Position numbers and translations under genes: made by a program. From Myroides sp. NP-2 (GTDB lineage Bacteria; Bacteroidota; Bacteroidia; Flavobacteriales; Flavobacteriaceae), in assembly GCF_014145665.1 (NCBI RefSeq), contig NZ_JACHTD010000016.1, positions 1-64,000 of the forward strand: 64,000 nt of DNA, in the 5' to 3' direction. The notes below the pieces were generated by a model, which saw nothing but the letters and a program-made list of their open reading frames with translations, was not told the origin of the DNA and did no database searches. Positions 8,769-18,100 of this stretch are shown piece after piece (the stretch's first letter is position 1; each line of letters opens with the position of its first letter).

Positions 8769-11700
8769 ATGGATAAAAAAATCATATCTTTTTTTTCCTC
8801 AACCCGACTAATGGCTGTTCTTTTCATTGTATTTGCAGTAGCCCTTGCCCTGGGAACTTTTATTGAGGATCGCTACAACACCACAACCGCTCGGATTCTT
8901 ATTTATAATACCAAATGGTTTGAAGTTATCATGCTTATTTTCTTGATTAACTTTATCGGAAATATTAAACGTTACCGTTTACTAACCAAAGAAAAATGGT
9001 CCACCTTTATGTTGCACGCTGCCTTTATCTTAATTATGATTGGGGCTTTCATTACGCGATACATCAGTTTTGAAGGGATGATGCCTATTCGAGAAGGTGA
9101 AACAGCGGACAGTATTTTTTCAGACAAAACCTTCTTAACGGTAATGGCTGATGGGGAATACGAAGGAGAAACTAGAAGACGTACTTTCGAAATGGATCAG
9201 TACTTCTCTCAAGTGACCAACAACCATTTCAAAATGAAAAAAGACTTCAATGGCATTCCTTTTGAAGTGGAATACAAAGACTTTATCATGGCTGCTGAAG
9301 ACGTAATTGAAGCAGACCCGAATGGAATAAACTACTTAAAATTAGTTGAATCTGGTGACGGTGAGCGTCATGAACACTACCTTGAAGAAGGAAAAGCGGC
9401 GAGTATTCACGGCATCCTATTCGGCTATAATGCACCTACAGAAGGGGCAATCAATATTACTTCAGAAAATGGAGAATTCTTTATCGACTCTCCCTTTGAA
9501 GGAAATTATATGGTCATGGCAGATCAGTCTACTGGACAAGTAACTGCCAATGAAAAAGCACCTTTAAACTTCCGCTCTCTTTATACCATGGCAGGTACGC
9601 AATTTGTACTACCTGAATTGCCAATGAAAGGAAAAACAACGGTGGTTTCCAACGGAGATTTCAAGGATCAAATGACTGCTGATGCATTAGTGGTAACTGT
9701 GCGCTCTCAAGGACTTGAAAAAGACGTAGTCTTAAAAGGGAAAGCAGGTAGAATGGGTGAACCTCAGGCTATTCAACTTGGTGATCTTGAATTTACGTTA
9801 CTCTATGGTAGTAAGGTATATACGACGCCTTTCCAAGTGCGCCTAAACAAATTTATCGCTGATAAATACCCTGGAACGGAAAAAAGCTACTCTGCTTTTG
9901 AAAGCCAAGTAACAGTACTAGACGGAGATAACTCTTTTGACGCGCGTATTTATATGAACAATATTTTAGATTATCAAGGATACCGCTTCTTCCAAGCGCA
10001 ATTTGACCCGGATGAAAAAGGAACCATTTTATCTGTTAATCACGATTTCTGGGGAACTTGGATTACATATATCGGCTACTTCTTCCTTTACGTAGGTTTA
10101 GTATGGATCTTATTTGACAAAAATTCGCGTTTTGCTGATTTAAAACGCAAATTGAACAAAGTAAGAGAGAAAAAAGCATCCATGTTAACACTGCTGTTGC
10201 TGTTGTTCTCAGTAGGAGCTTCTGCTCAACACATGCACGCACCTCAAAAACCAAGTGCTGCTGTAATTGACTCTATTATTCACGCCAATACCGTAAGCAA
10301 AGAACACGCTGCTAAATTCGGTTCTCTAGTTATTCAAGATTACGGTGGACGTATGAAACCTATTAATACGTTCTCTTCTGAATTATTGAGAAAAGTATAC
10401 AAAAAAGAAAATTACCAAGGATTAACACCGGATCAAGTATTCTTATCCATCACCCAATATACAATTGCACAACAAATGGAAGGTGCACCAAACTTCTGGT
10501 ATTTTGCACCTATCATTGAGCTACAAAGAGGGAATGATAAAATTACCGAAGTTTTAGGTTTGCCAAAAGGAACTAGACATGCTTCTTTCGTTGACTTTTT
10601 TGATGAAAAAGGAAACTATAAATTAGTAAAATACGTAGACGAGGCAAACCACGCAAGTGTGAAGAATAAATTCCAAACAGATTTCTTGGATTTAGACGGT
10701 AAAGTAGCCTTGTTAAACGCTGCTTTTACTGGAAGAATGTTAGCAATCTTCCCTATTCCTAATCACGATAACAACAAGTGGATCTCTCCACTAGAGTTAA
10801 ACGAATCAGGGATGACAGGAATGGATTCTACTTTTACTAAGAATATCTTATCTCGCATGTATGTGCCAGCTTTGTTTGACGCAAAACGCTCAAATGATTA
10901 TACCAAAGCAGACGAATACCTAGAACACATCAATACGTTCCAGCATTCGTATGGTAAAAACATTATGCCTTCAGACAACAAGATTAAATTTGAAATTTTA
11001 TACAACCAATACGATATTTTCAAAACGTTGTATAAATATTATATGGCGGTAGCTGTATTCTCGTTTATCTTTATTATTTGGGCGATCTTAAAACCAAATC
11101 GATTTGCAGCAAAAGCAATTAAAATAGGGGGTTGGTTAACACTTACCTTATTCATTATCCACACTTTAGGTTTAGCCGTACGTTGGTATGTATCTGGTCA
11201 CGCACCTTGGAGTGATGCCTATGAATCAGTAATTTATGTAGCATGGGCTACTACCCTATTTGGTTTGTATTTCGGTAAAAAATCCGAATTGACTATTGCT
11301 TCTACAGCCTTCGTTACAGGAATGATCTTATGGGCTGCCCATCTAAACTACATGGACCCAGCTATTTCTAACTTACAACCTGTATTAGACTCGTATTGGT
11401 TAATTATCCACGTGGCTATTATTGTAGCTAGTTATGGTCCGTTTACATTGGGTATGATATTGGGAATTGTCGCATTAATCTTAATGATCTTAACTAATAG
11501 CAAGAACAAAAAGAAAATGGACCTCAATATCAAGGAATTAACCTATATCAATGAAATGGCACTTACCGTTGGTTTAGTACTATTGACTATTGGAAACTTC
11601 TTGGGAGGTCAATGGGCAAACGAAAGTTGGGGACGCTACTGGGGATGGGACCCTAAGGAAACTTGGGCACTAATCAGTATCATGGTATACGCTTTTGTTA

Positions 11701-11939
11701 TCCATGCGCGCCTTGTTCCAGCCATGCGCGGTACTTGGTTATACAACTTGTTTAGCATCCTAGCCTTCTACTCTATCATGATGACCTATTTCGGTGTAAA
11801 CTTCTATTTAAGCGGACTACACTCGTATGCATCAGGGGATAAAGTAATTACTCCTGCCATTATTTGGTGGTCTATCGGCTTCGTAACCCTACTGAGTATT
11901 CTATCGTTTATTCAGTACAGAAGACACTTAAAAAAATAA
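8769..11939 (+). CDS. ccsBA: Fused ResB/CcsA (CcsBA) cytochrome c biogenesis protein
   Basis: This 1056-residue multi-pass membrane protein joins the two halves of the system II cytochrome c synthase, which attaches haem covalently to apocytochromes outside the cytoplasmic membrane. The N-terminal half is ResB-like: early membrane segments, a long periplasmic domain and another membrane segment near 430-450. The C-terminal third is CcsA-like, with several membrane helices and the haem-handling WWD-type motif WGRYWGWDPKETWAL near residues 953-967. A stretch after residue 480 resembles a second exported domain (ALLFSVGASAQH look), suggesting fusion of once-separate genes. Fused CcsBA proteins are known from epsilonproteobacteria and Bacteroidota. 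It is monocistronic, with a promoter box upstream and a strong terminator downstream. Confidence 0.93.
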   Translation: MDKKIISFFSSTRLMAVLFIVFAVALALGTFIEDRYNTTTARILIYNTKWFEVIMLIFLINFIGNIKRYRLLTKEKWSTFMLHAAFILIMIGAFITRYISFEGMMPIREGETADSIFSDKTFLTVMADGEYEGETRRRTFEMDQYFSQVTNNHFKMKKDFNGIPFEVEYKDFIMAAEDVIEADPNGINYLKLVESGDGERHEHYLEEGKAASIHGILFGYNAPTEGAINITSENGEFFIDSPFEGNYMVMADQSTGQVTANEKAPLNFRSLYTMAGTQFVLPELPMKGKTTVVSNGDFKDQMTADALVVTVRSQGLEKDVVLKGKAGRMGEPQAIQLGDLEFTLLYGSKVYTTPFQVRLNKFIADKYPGTEKSYSAFESQVTVLDGDNSFDARIYMNNILDYQGYRFFQAQFDPDEKGTILSVNHDFWGTWITYIGYFFLYVGLVWILFDKNSRFADLKRKLNKVREKKASMLTLLLLLFSVGASAQHMHAPQKPSAAVIDSIIHANTVSKEHAAKFGSLVIQDYGGRMKPINTFSSELLRKVYKKENYQGLTPDQVFLSITQYTIAQQMEGAPNFWYFAPIIELQRGNDKITEVLGLPKGTRHASFVDFFDEKGNYKLVKYVDEANHASVKNKFQTDFLDLDGKVALLNAAFTGRMLAIFPIPNHDNNKWISPLELNESGMTGMDSTFTKNILSRMYVPALFDAKRSNDYTKADEYLEHINTFQHSYGKNIMPSDNKIKFEILYNQYDIFKTLYKYYMAVAVFSFIFIIWAILKPNRFAAKAIKIGGWLTLTLFIIHTLGLAVRWYVSGHAPWSDAYESVIYVAWATTLFGLYFGKKSELTIASTAFVTGMILWAAHLNYMDPAISNLQPVLDSYWLIIHVAIIVASYGPFTLGMILGIVALILMILTNSKNKKKMDLNIKELTYINEMALTVGLVLLTIGNFLGGQWANESWGRYWGWDPKETWALISIMVYAFVIHARLVPAMRGTWLYNLFSILAFYSIMMTYFGVNFYLSGLHSYASGDKVITPAIIWWSIGFVTLLSILSFIQYRRHLKK

Positions 11940-11957
11940 GTACAATTCATACTATGT

Positions 11958-11994
11958 AAAAAAAGCTACTCGACTTCGAGTAGCTTTTTTTTTT
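11958..11994 (+). terminator. Terminator of ccsBA
   Basis: AGCTACTCG and CGAGTAGCT form a GC-containing stem around ACTT, followed by ten T. It begins 18 bp after the ccsBA stop codon. Confidence 0.92.
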
Positions 11995-12152
11995 GGCGTT
12001 TTCTTTATCCACTTTTGCCAATACTCCCTTAATAGTCTTCAGCCGATTAAAAAGTCTACCTCTACCTACCAAACACATCCTCTATCTTTCTGCCCTCAAC
12101 TAAAAAACGTGCGTTACTATCTCCTTCATTCAACTCTTGGTGAAGGCGCATA

Positions 12153-12170
12153 TTTTTGATTAATCAAAAA
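12153..12170. promoter_or_regulatory. Perfect 18-bp palindrome
   Basis: TTTTTGATTAATCAAAAA reads identically on both strands. It overlaps a TATTTTTG box (12151-12158) on the plus strand. It could be a dimer-binding operator; AT-rich palindromes can also arise by chance. Confidence 0.4.
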
Positions 12171-12397
12171 AAAAGAACAGTATTGTTATCTGCTTGCTTC
12201 TCCATATCGCTACAAATACATTAACAACAATACTTTATATTAAATAAACATAGTATTCAAATATTTATAGTTAATAAGATTAAATATTAAACATATATTT
12301 CAAAAATATACACTATTTTAATCTACTTAAAAAAAACAACCCAATTTTGGAATACAAAAATGCAAAACACTAGGAATCACAAGCCCTTAGATTGGTA

Positions 12398-12419
12398 ATT
12401 CTAATCGAATTCTAATCTA
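12398..12419 (+). promoter_or_regulatory. Two 11-bp phased direct repeats, candidate response-regulator site
   Basis: ATTCTAATCGA and ATTCTAATCTA lie head to tail with exact 11-bp spacing, about one helical turn, as is usual for OmpR-family response regulators. The site lies about 35 bp upstream of the -33 element of the efflux operon. A related pair occurs at 22847-22868. Confidence 0.4.
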
Positions 12420-12453
12420 CTTTTAATTTCTTATTAATGCGACTCCAAAGCCC

Positions 12454-12478
12454 TTGTAATATGGGGGTAGTAATTTTG
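12454..12478 (+). promoter_or_regulatory. Promoter of the CzcCBA-like operon
   Basis: TTG at 12454 and TAATTTTG at 12471-12478 fit the Bacteroidota -33/-7 pattern. The start of transcription would fall near 12484, very close to the first ATG (12490). This favours the second ATG (12499), which also begins the signal peptide cleanly. Confidence 0.55.
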
Positions 12479-12489
12479 AACTATAAATT

Positions 12490-13779
12490 ATGAGCAAAAT
12501 GTTTAGACGTATACTAACCGCCTCAGTTTTTGTTTTTTCTACGTATATCGCCGTAGCTCAAAAGCAACAACAAGAGCAAAAATTGAGCAAACAAGAGATA
12601 GAGACCTTGTTTCTCGAACAAAATTTCGATTTACTAGCAAAGCGATTGGAAATATCCCAAGCAGAAGCCCAACTGATTCAAGCGCGATTGTGGCCAAATC
12701 CTACCTTTGAAATTTCAGAGGTAAACGCCTGGCGTACTACAGACATCGAAGAGCAACCAAACATAGTTGGAAACTGGGGATCTTCTCAACAAATCTCACT
12801 GCGTTTAGAACAAGAAATAGAAACCGCTGGAAAAAGACGCAAGCGCATTGACCTACAAAAACTGACCGTCGAAGAACGAAAAACAGATTTTGAAGTTATC
12901 TTACGCGAAACAAAACTCGCCTTGCGCCTAACGCTTACCAACATCCAAATGTTGCAACAACAACAATCGGTATATCAAAAACAAATCGACAATACTTCCT
13001 TGCTTATATCTGGTTATAAAAATCAGTTAACCCAAGGAAACATAAGTCACAGTGAATACATTCGATTAAAAGCCGCACAGCTGCAGTTTAAGAAAGAACT
13101 CGCCGATGCATCCAAAGACTTAGAAGAAGCGCGTAAAGATTTAAAGAACTTCATCAATATAGGCACTACATCCACAATCGTAATTACCGATGCACTTGAT
13201 GTTCCAACAACAACGGTAAGTGAATTGCAAGTCGAAGATTGGATTCTCCATGCCCAAGAAAATCGTCCCGATGTTTTACTACAAGACAACTTAATTCTAC
13301 AAGCAAAAAAACAGGTAGACATCGAAAAAGCGGAGCGCATTCCCAACCTTACCTTAGGGGTAGATTACGATCGCGGTGGAAATATAATGCGTGATTTTGT
13401 CGGTTTTGGACTTGCTTTTGACCTTCCGATTTTTGATCGTAACAAAGGCGGTATAAAAGAAGCTAAAATAGGTGTTCAACTAGCGGAAATAGAAGCTAAA
13501 AGCAAGAAAAATGAAATTGCAAACGACATTATTGAAGCGCTGAGAAACTACGTGCAAGCCAAAGACTTATACGATCAAATCGACGTCGACTACGAAGAAC
13601 AACTCGACAAGCTGCTCGATGCTTATGTAAAAAACTTCCAAAAGAAAAATGTTAGTCTGATCGAATACTTGGATTTTGTAGAAGCCTATCTCGACAATAA
13701 AAACATCTTATTGGAAACCAAAAAAGAATTACACGAACAACTAGAGAACTTACAATTTGCTGTTGGAAAAGATTTATAA
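12490..13779 (+). CDS. TolC-family outer-membrane channel of a CzcCBA-like efflux system
   Basis: The 429-residue protein has a signal peptide ending IAVAQ and two long coiled-coil TolC repeats, with heptad-rich segments near 130-225 and 330-425. It is the expected length for CzcC/CusC relatives. It would form the outer-membrane exit duct for metal ions. The stop codon is 2 bp from the next gene, which encodes the adaptor, and the permease follows, so the three form an operon. The start may be M4 at 12499, because the promoter box ends only 11 bp before the first ATG. Confidence 0.9.
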   Translation: MSKMFRRILTASVFVFSTYIAVAQKQQQEQKLSKQEIETLFLEQNFDLLAKRLEISQAEAQLIQARLWPNPTFEISEVNAWRTTDIEEQPNIVGNWGSSQQISLRLEQEIETAGKRRKRIDLQKLTVEERKTDFEVILRETKLALRLTLTNIQMLQQQQSVYQKQIDNTSLLISGYKNQLTQGNISHSEYIRLKAAQLQFKKELADASKDLEEARKDLKNFINIGTTSTIVITDALDVPTTTVSELQVEDWILHAQENRPDVLLQDNLILQAKKQVDIEKAERIPNLTLGVDYDRGGNIMRDFVGFGLAFDLPIFDRNKGGIKEAKIGVQLAEIEAKSKKNEIANDIIEALRNYVQAKDLYDQIDVDYEEQLDKLLDAYVKNFQKKNVSLIEYLDFVEAYLDNKNILLETKKELHEQLENLQFAVGKDL

Positions 13780-13781
13780 CC

Positions 13782-14894
13782 ATGAAACGTATACAAATGA
13801 CTTCAAAATATACTCTTAGCTGCGCTGTGTTAGCCTTAGTAACACTAGCCTCATGTAAACAACAAGAAAACGCGGCACAACAAACCGAAAACTACTGCAT
13901 TCCTGAAGAAATTGGCAAAGGATTAAATTTTGCCAAAGTAACCCAACGTCCAATTCAACGCACCTTGAGTTTAAACGGTACCGTGGAATACAACCAAGAT
14001 AAAACAATCCCCTTCTACAGTTTAGTTGAAGGAGTCGTATTAAATGCTAAATTCTCCTTAGGGGATTATGTCAAAAAAGGACAGCTGTTGGTCGAAATAA
14101 GAAGCACTGACATCAACGAGTTTAAAACAGAACTACGCGCAACTGAAGCGGAATTAAAAGTAGCTAAACGAGAACTAGAGTCTGTTTCATCTATGTATCA
14201 AGACGGACTCTCTTCTCAGAAGGAGTTGATGGAGGCCGAAGAAGATGTTCAAGTACTCGAGAGTAAGCTGCGCAGTGCAAAGAGCAACCTAGCGCTATTT
14301 AACGGGCAAAACAAAGAAGGTATTTATCAAATTATCGCCCCACAGGATGGGTATATCGTAACAAAAAATGTGGTCACAGGTATGACGCTAACCGATACGG
14401 ACGAACCGTTGTTTACCATCGCCAATCTAAATGACGTTTGGATTATGGCTAATGTATACGCTACTTCCATGCGCTATGTAAAACCACAGGCAGAAGTACA
14501 AGTGAGTACACTCGCCTATCCCGATGAAAAGTTTAAAGGACAAATTTCGACTATTTCACAAGTGTTTGACGCGGAAGAACGCGTGTTGAAAGCGCGTATT
14601 GTGATGAACAATCACGAAATGAAACTGCGTCCCGGCATGTCTGCTGAGATTCACTTACTCCTTGACGACAACCAAGGCGAAGCACTAGCCGTACCAAACA
14701 ACGCCATTATTTTTGACAACAATCAAAACTATGTGGTAACCTATACCGATGCTTGTCATCAAGAAATTCGCCAAATTACACCTTTAACCAAAAACCAAGA
14801 ATACACCTACATCAGTGCAGGCGTACAAGAAGGTGAAACTGTAATTACAACGAATGAGCTATTGATTTACAACCAATTAAACAATCACCTTTAA
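13782..14894 (+). CDS. RND periplasmic adaptor lipoprotein (CzcB/CusB family)
   Basis: The 370-residue protein starts with a lipoprotein signal whose lipobox LASC places the lipidated cysteine near residue 26. A biotinyl-lipoyl-like half (GVVLNAKFSLGDYVKKGQ), a helical hairpin near 110-175 and beta-barrel segments follow in the usual membrane-fusion-protein order. It would link the inner-membrane pump to the outer-membrane channel. The order C-B-A with gaps of 2 and 19 bp supports one transcript. It has no extra metal-binding domain, in contrast to the adaptor at 29878. Confidence 0.9.
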   Translation: MKRIQMTSKYTLSCAVLALVTLASCKQQENAAQQTENYCIPEEIGKGLNFAKVTQRPIQRTLSLNGTVEYNQDKTIPFYSLVEGVVLNAKFSLGDYVKKGQLLVEIRSTDINEFKTELRATEAELKVAKRELESVSSMYQDGLSSQKELMEAEEDVQVLESKLRSAKSNLALFNGQNKEGIYQIIAPQDGYIVTKNVVTGMTLTDTDEPLFTIANLNDVWIMANVYATSMRYVKPQAEVQVSTLAYPDEKFKGQISTISQVFDAEERVLKARIVMNNHEMKLRPGMSAEIHLLLDDNQGEALAVPNNAIIFDNNQNYVVTYTDACHQEIRQITPLTKNQEYTYISAGVQEGETVITTNELLIYNQLNNHL

Positions 14895-14913
14895 TCCATA
14901 AACAGCGTAAAAA

Positions 14914-17900
14914 ATGCAAAAATTTGTCAAAAATATTGTAGCTTTTTCCCTAAAAAACACCTTCATCGTTCTTTTTGGCGTGTTGTTATTGGTATTTGGT
15001 GGAATCTACAGCTATATTCATACGCCTATTGAGGCTTTTCCCGATGTAACCAATACCCGTGCCCGCATCATTACGCAATGGCCAGGACGAAGTGCAGAGG
15101 AAATTGAAAAATTTATCACACTCCCTATTTCAAAGGAGATGAATACGATTCCCAATAAAGCGGAAGTTCGCTCTATCTCCCTCTTTGGATTATCCGTTGT
15201 AACGGTAATCTTTAACGATGAGATTGACGATTTTTACGCCCAACAATACGCGTCAAACCGCATGGGAAACGTCAACCTACCCGATGGAGCTGATTTTGAA
15301 ATTGAACCACCTTCTGGAGCAACAGGAGAGATTTTCCGCTATATCATTCAAAGTGATTTACCCATCAAGGAAGTTACATCAATCCAAGATTGGGTAATTG
15401 AAAGAGAATTATTAGCGGTACCTGGAGTAGCCGATGTGGTTAGTTTTGGTGGAGAAGAAAAAATATTTGAAATTCAAATCAACCCAACGGAGCTGGTGAA
15501 CTACGGTTTATCGCCTTTGGATGTTTATGAAGCCGTAGAAAAGAGCAACATCAACGTAGGTGGTGACGTAATTCAACGTGGAGACCAAGCCTATGTTGTG
15601 CGCGGTGTGGGTTTATTAGACAATATCGAAGACATCGAGAATATCCTCATTGAGGTAAAAGGCAATACCCCTATTTTGGTGAAACACGTAGCCAAAGTAG
15701 AAGTAAATGCCAAACCGCGATTGGGTCAAGTGAGCTTTCAAGACGAGGACGATGTCGTACAAGGCATTGTCGTTATGCTGAGAGGAGAAAATCCAAGCGA
15801 GGTCATAAGCAAATTACGCACAAAAATAGACGACCTTAACGACCGTATTTTACCGAAAAATGTAAAAATAGTTCCGATTATTGATCGAACGGATTTAGTC
15901 AATACAACGGTACATACCGTAACTAAAAACCTTATTGAAGGGGTTTTACTTGTATCGGTAATCGTCTTTATTTTCTTGTATAACTGGCGTACTACCTTTA
16001 TCGTAGCCACGGTAATCCCTCTTTCCTTCTTATTCGCAATCATTATGTTGAAGATACAGGGACTCCCTGCCAATCTGATCTCTATGGGAGCCTTAGATTT
16101 TGGGTTACTGCTCGAAGGTACCCTCGTTATTGTTGAACACGTCTTTGTGGGACTGGAGAAAAAAGCACAAATCGTCGGCATGAAGCGCTTTAATAAAATG
16201 TCCAAATTAGGAACCATTCGAAAAAGTGCTAGTGGAGTTGCTGGCTATATTTTCTTTGCCCTCCTCATTTTAATTGTTGCTCTAATGCCCATCTTCTCCT
16301 TTGAAAAAGTAGAAGGAAAAATGTTCTCCCCTCTAGCGTTTACTTTGGGTTATGCCTTGTTAGGTTCTCTAATCTTGAGTTTGACCTATGTACCAGCCAT
16401 GTGTAAACTCTTGTTGACTAAAAACATTGAGGAAAGAGAAAACTTCATCTCGAGATTCTTTAAAACCTCGATTTACAAAATGTTCAATTGGAGCTTCTAC
16501 CACAAAAAGCTTACATTCGCCTTATTTGGCTTAATCCTCGTTGTTTGTGGTGTGCGATTCCATTACTATGGATCCGAATTTTTACCAAAGCTAAACGAAG
16601 GTGCCATCTATATTCGCGCCACCTTACCTAGCAGCATCAACCTAGATGAATCCGTGCGATTAGCTAAAGAAATGAAAGGGTTATTGCGTGATTTTGACGA
16701 GGTAGAATTCGTGTTAACTCAAACAGGACGACCAAATGATGGAACTGATCCCACGGGATTCTTCAACATTGAATTTCATACGCAGCTCAAACCTGAAAAC
16801 GAGTGGAAACGCCATATTTCAAAGGATGAATTACTAGAGGAAATGCGCGTTTCCCTAGAAAAATACCCTGGAATCAATTTCGGGTTTAGCCAACCTATTC
16901 AAGACAACGTCGAAGAATACGTTGCAGGAGTTAAGAGTTCGTTGGTAATTAAAATCTTTGGAGACAATCTCTTCGACCTAGAAAAATACGCAACAGAAGT
17001 TGCTCAAAGCATCAAGGATGTCCCTGGAATTACAGACTTAAACATATTCAAAAATATCGGTCTACCCGAATTGCGCATTTCCTTGAGTGATTCGAAAATG
17101 GCCAAATACGCCGTTACCACAGCAGATGCACAAGCAGTAATTGCAATGACCATAGGCGGACAAGCAGCAACAACCTTTTACGAAAACGAGCGCATGTTTG
17201 ACGTGGTGTTGCGTTTCGAAAAAGAGTACAGAGATTCGGCAGAAAAAATTGGCGATATTCTCATTCCGAGTTTAGACGGCAAGCAAGTGCCTTTAAAGGA
17301 GATTGCAACCATTGATTACCACACCGGGCCTGCATTCATCTATCGCGAGGGCAATAGCCGTTATATCGGCATTGGATTCAGTATTGAAGGACGCGATTTG
17401 GGCAGTACCATTGCAGAAGCTAGAGCAAAAGTAGAAAAAGAAGTCCACCTACCTTCCATCAATAAAATGGAATGGGCAGGAGAATTTGAAAGCAAGGAAA
17501 GAGCCGCTAAACAGTTAATCCCAGTGGTTCCTGTATCATTAGTCTTAATTCTAATTTTACTTTACTTCAACTTTGGCAATGTTAAAGATACCGCAATTGC
17601 TTCGTTGACCTTGCCCTTTGCCTTTATTGGTGGATTTATCTCCCTTTGGGTTACAGGTACAACATTCGGAATCTCTGCCGGAATTGGATTCATTATCTTA
17701 TTTGGGGTATCCACCATAGACGGAATCGTCCTCATTGGTGTGATGAAAGAAAACCTCAAGAAGCGAATGTCATTAGAAGAAGCGATTCGAGATGGCGTAA
17801 AAAGTCGTATCAGACCCGTTATTATGATTGCCTTGATGGGGTCTATGGGCTTACTTCCAGCCGCCTTGTCGAACGGAATGGGCTCCGAAATACAGAAACC

Positions 17901-18009
17901 CTTAGCCATTATGATTGTAGGGGGACTCATCATCGGAATGATCTTAGCCTTTACAATTTTACCTCAGGTGTTTTACTGGGCGTATAAAAACAAAGAGGAA
18001 GGAAAATAA
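14914..18009 (+). CDS. Heavy-metal RND efflux permease (CzcA family)
   Basis: This 1031-residue, 12-helix pump has the usual RND layout: a first helix, a large periplasmic porter domain, helices 2-6, then a repeat of the pattern. It exports metal ions using proton influx. In the fourth transmembrane helix it reads ALDFGLLLEGTLVIVEHV. In characterised divalent-metal pumps of the CzcA group this position reads DFG...VDG...VEN, so here the second aspartate is replaced by glutamate. The charge pattern favours divalent ions (Zn, Co, Ni or Cd), but the substitution leaves the substrate open. It is the last gene of the operon, followed by a terminator. Confidence 0.92.
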   Translation: MQKFVKNIVAFSLKNTFIVLFGVLLLVFGGIYSYIHTPIEAFPDVTNTRARIITQWPGRSAEEIEKFITLPISKEMNTIPNKAEVRSISLFGLSVVTVIFNDEIDDFYAQQYASNRMGNVNLPDGADFEIEPPSGATGEIFRYIIQSDLPIKEVTSIQDWVIERELLAVPGVADVVSFGGEEKIFEIQINPTELVNYGLSPLDVYEAVEKSNINVGGDVIQRGDQAYVVRGVGLLDNIEDIENILIEVKGNTPILVKHVAKVEVNAKPRLGQVSFQDEDDVVQGIVVMLRGENPSEVISKLRTKIDDLNDRILPKNVKIVPIIDRTDLVNTTVHTVTKNLIEGVLLVSVIVFIFLYNWRTTFIVATVIPLSFLFAIIMLKIQGLPANLISMGALDFGLLLEGTLVIVEHVFVGLEKKAQIVGMKRFNKMSKLGTIRKSASGVAGYIFFALLILIVALMPIFSFEKVEGKMFSPLAFTLGYALLGSLILSLTYVPAMCKLLLTKNIEERENFISRFFKTSIYKMFNWSFYHKKLTFALFGLILVVCGVRFHYYGSEFLPKLNEGAIYIRATLPSSINLDESVRLAKEMKGLLRDFDEVEFVLTQTGRPNDGTDPTGFFNIEFHTQLKPENEWKRHISKDELLEEMRVSLEKYPGINFGFSQPIQDNVEEYVAGVKSSLVIKIFGDNLFDLEKYATEVAQSIKDVPGITDLNIFKNIGLPELRISLSDSKMAKYAVTTADAQAVIAMTIGGQAATTFYENERMFDVVLRFEKEYRDSAEKIGDILIPSLDGKQVPLKEIATIDYHTGPAFIYREGNSRYIGIGFSIEGRDLGSTIAEARAKVEKEVHLPSINKMEWAGEFESKERAAKQLIPVVPVSLVLILILLYFNFGNVKDTAIASLTLPFAFIGGFISLWVTGTTFGISAGIGFIILFGVSTIDGIVLIGVMKENLKKRMSLEEAIRDGVKSRIRPVIMIALMGSMGLLPAALSNGMGSEIQKPLAIMIVGGLIIGMILAFTILPQVFYWAYKNKEEGK

Positions 18010-18025
18010 TAAGAATTAGTACTAT

Positions 18026-18061
18026 AAAAAAAAGCTTGAGTCAAACTCAAGCTTTTTTTAT
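18026..18061. terminator. Bidirectional terminator between the efflux operon and glutamine synthetase
   Basis: AAGCTTGAG, loop TCAAA and CTCAAGCTT are flanked by A on the left and T on the right, so the hairpin works for both converging genes. The same stem recurs at 54351-54377. Confidence 0.9.
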
Positions 18062-18100
18062 TTATTTGATTGATGAACCACCGTTTGGGGTTCCAATTTA

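Larger units (their letters stand above)
11995..12489. other. Gene-free regulatory region upstream of the CzcCBA-like operon
   Basis: No coding frame of interest was seen. The region contains a perfect 18-bp palindrome (12153-12170), a 9-bp inverted repeat AGTATTGTT/AACAATACT (12179-12187 and 12226-12234), two 11-bp phased direct repeats (12398-12419) and a promoter (12454-12478). The density of sites suggests regulated expression of the efflux operon. Confidence 0.55.

Noticed and set aside
12179..12234. 9-bp inverted repeat AGTATTGTT/AACAATACT as a terminator or operator
   Set aside because: The arms are AT-rich and separated by 38 bp, and no T-run follows. Chance is the simpler explanation.
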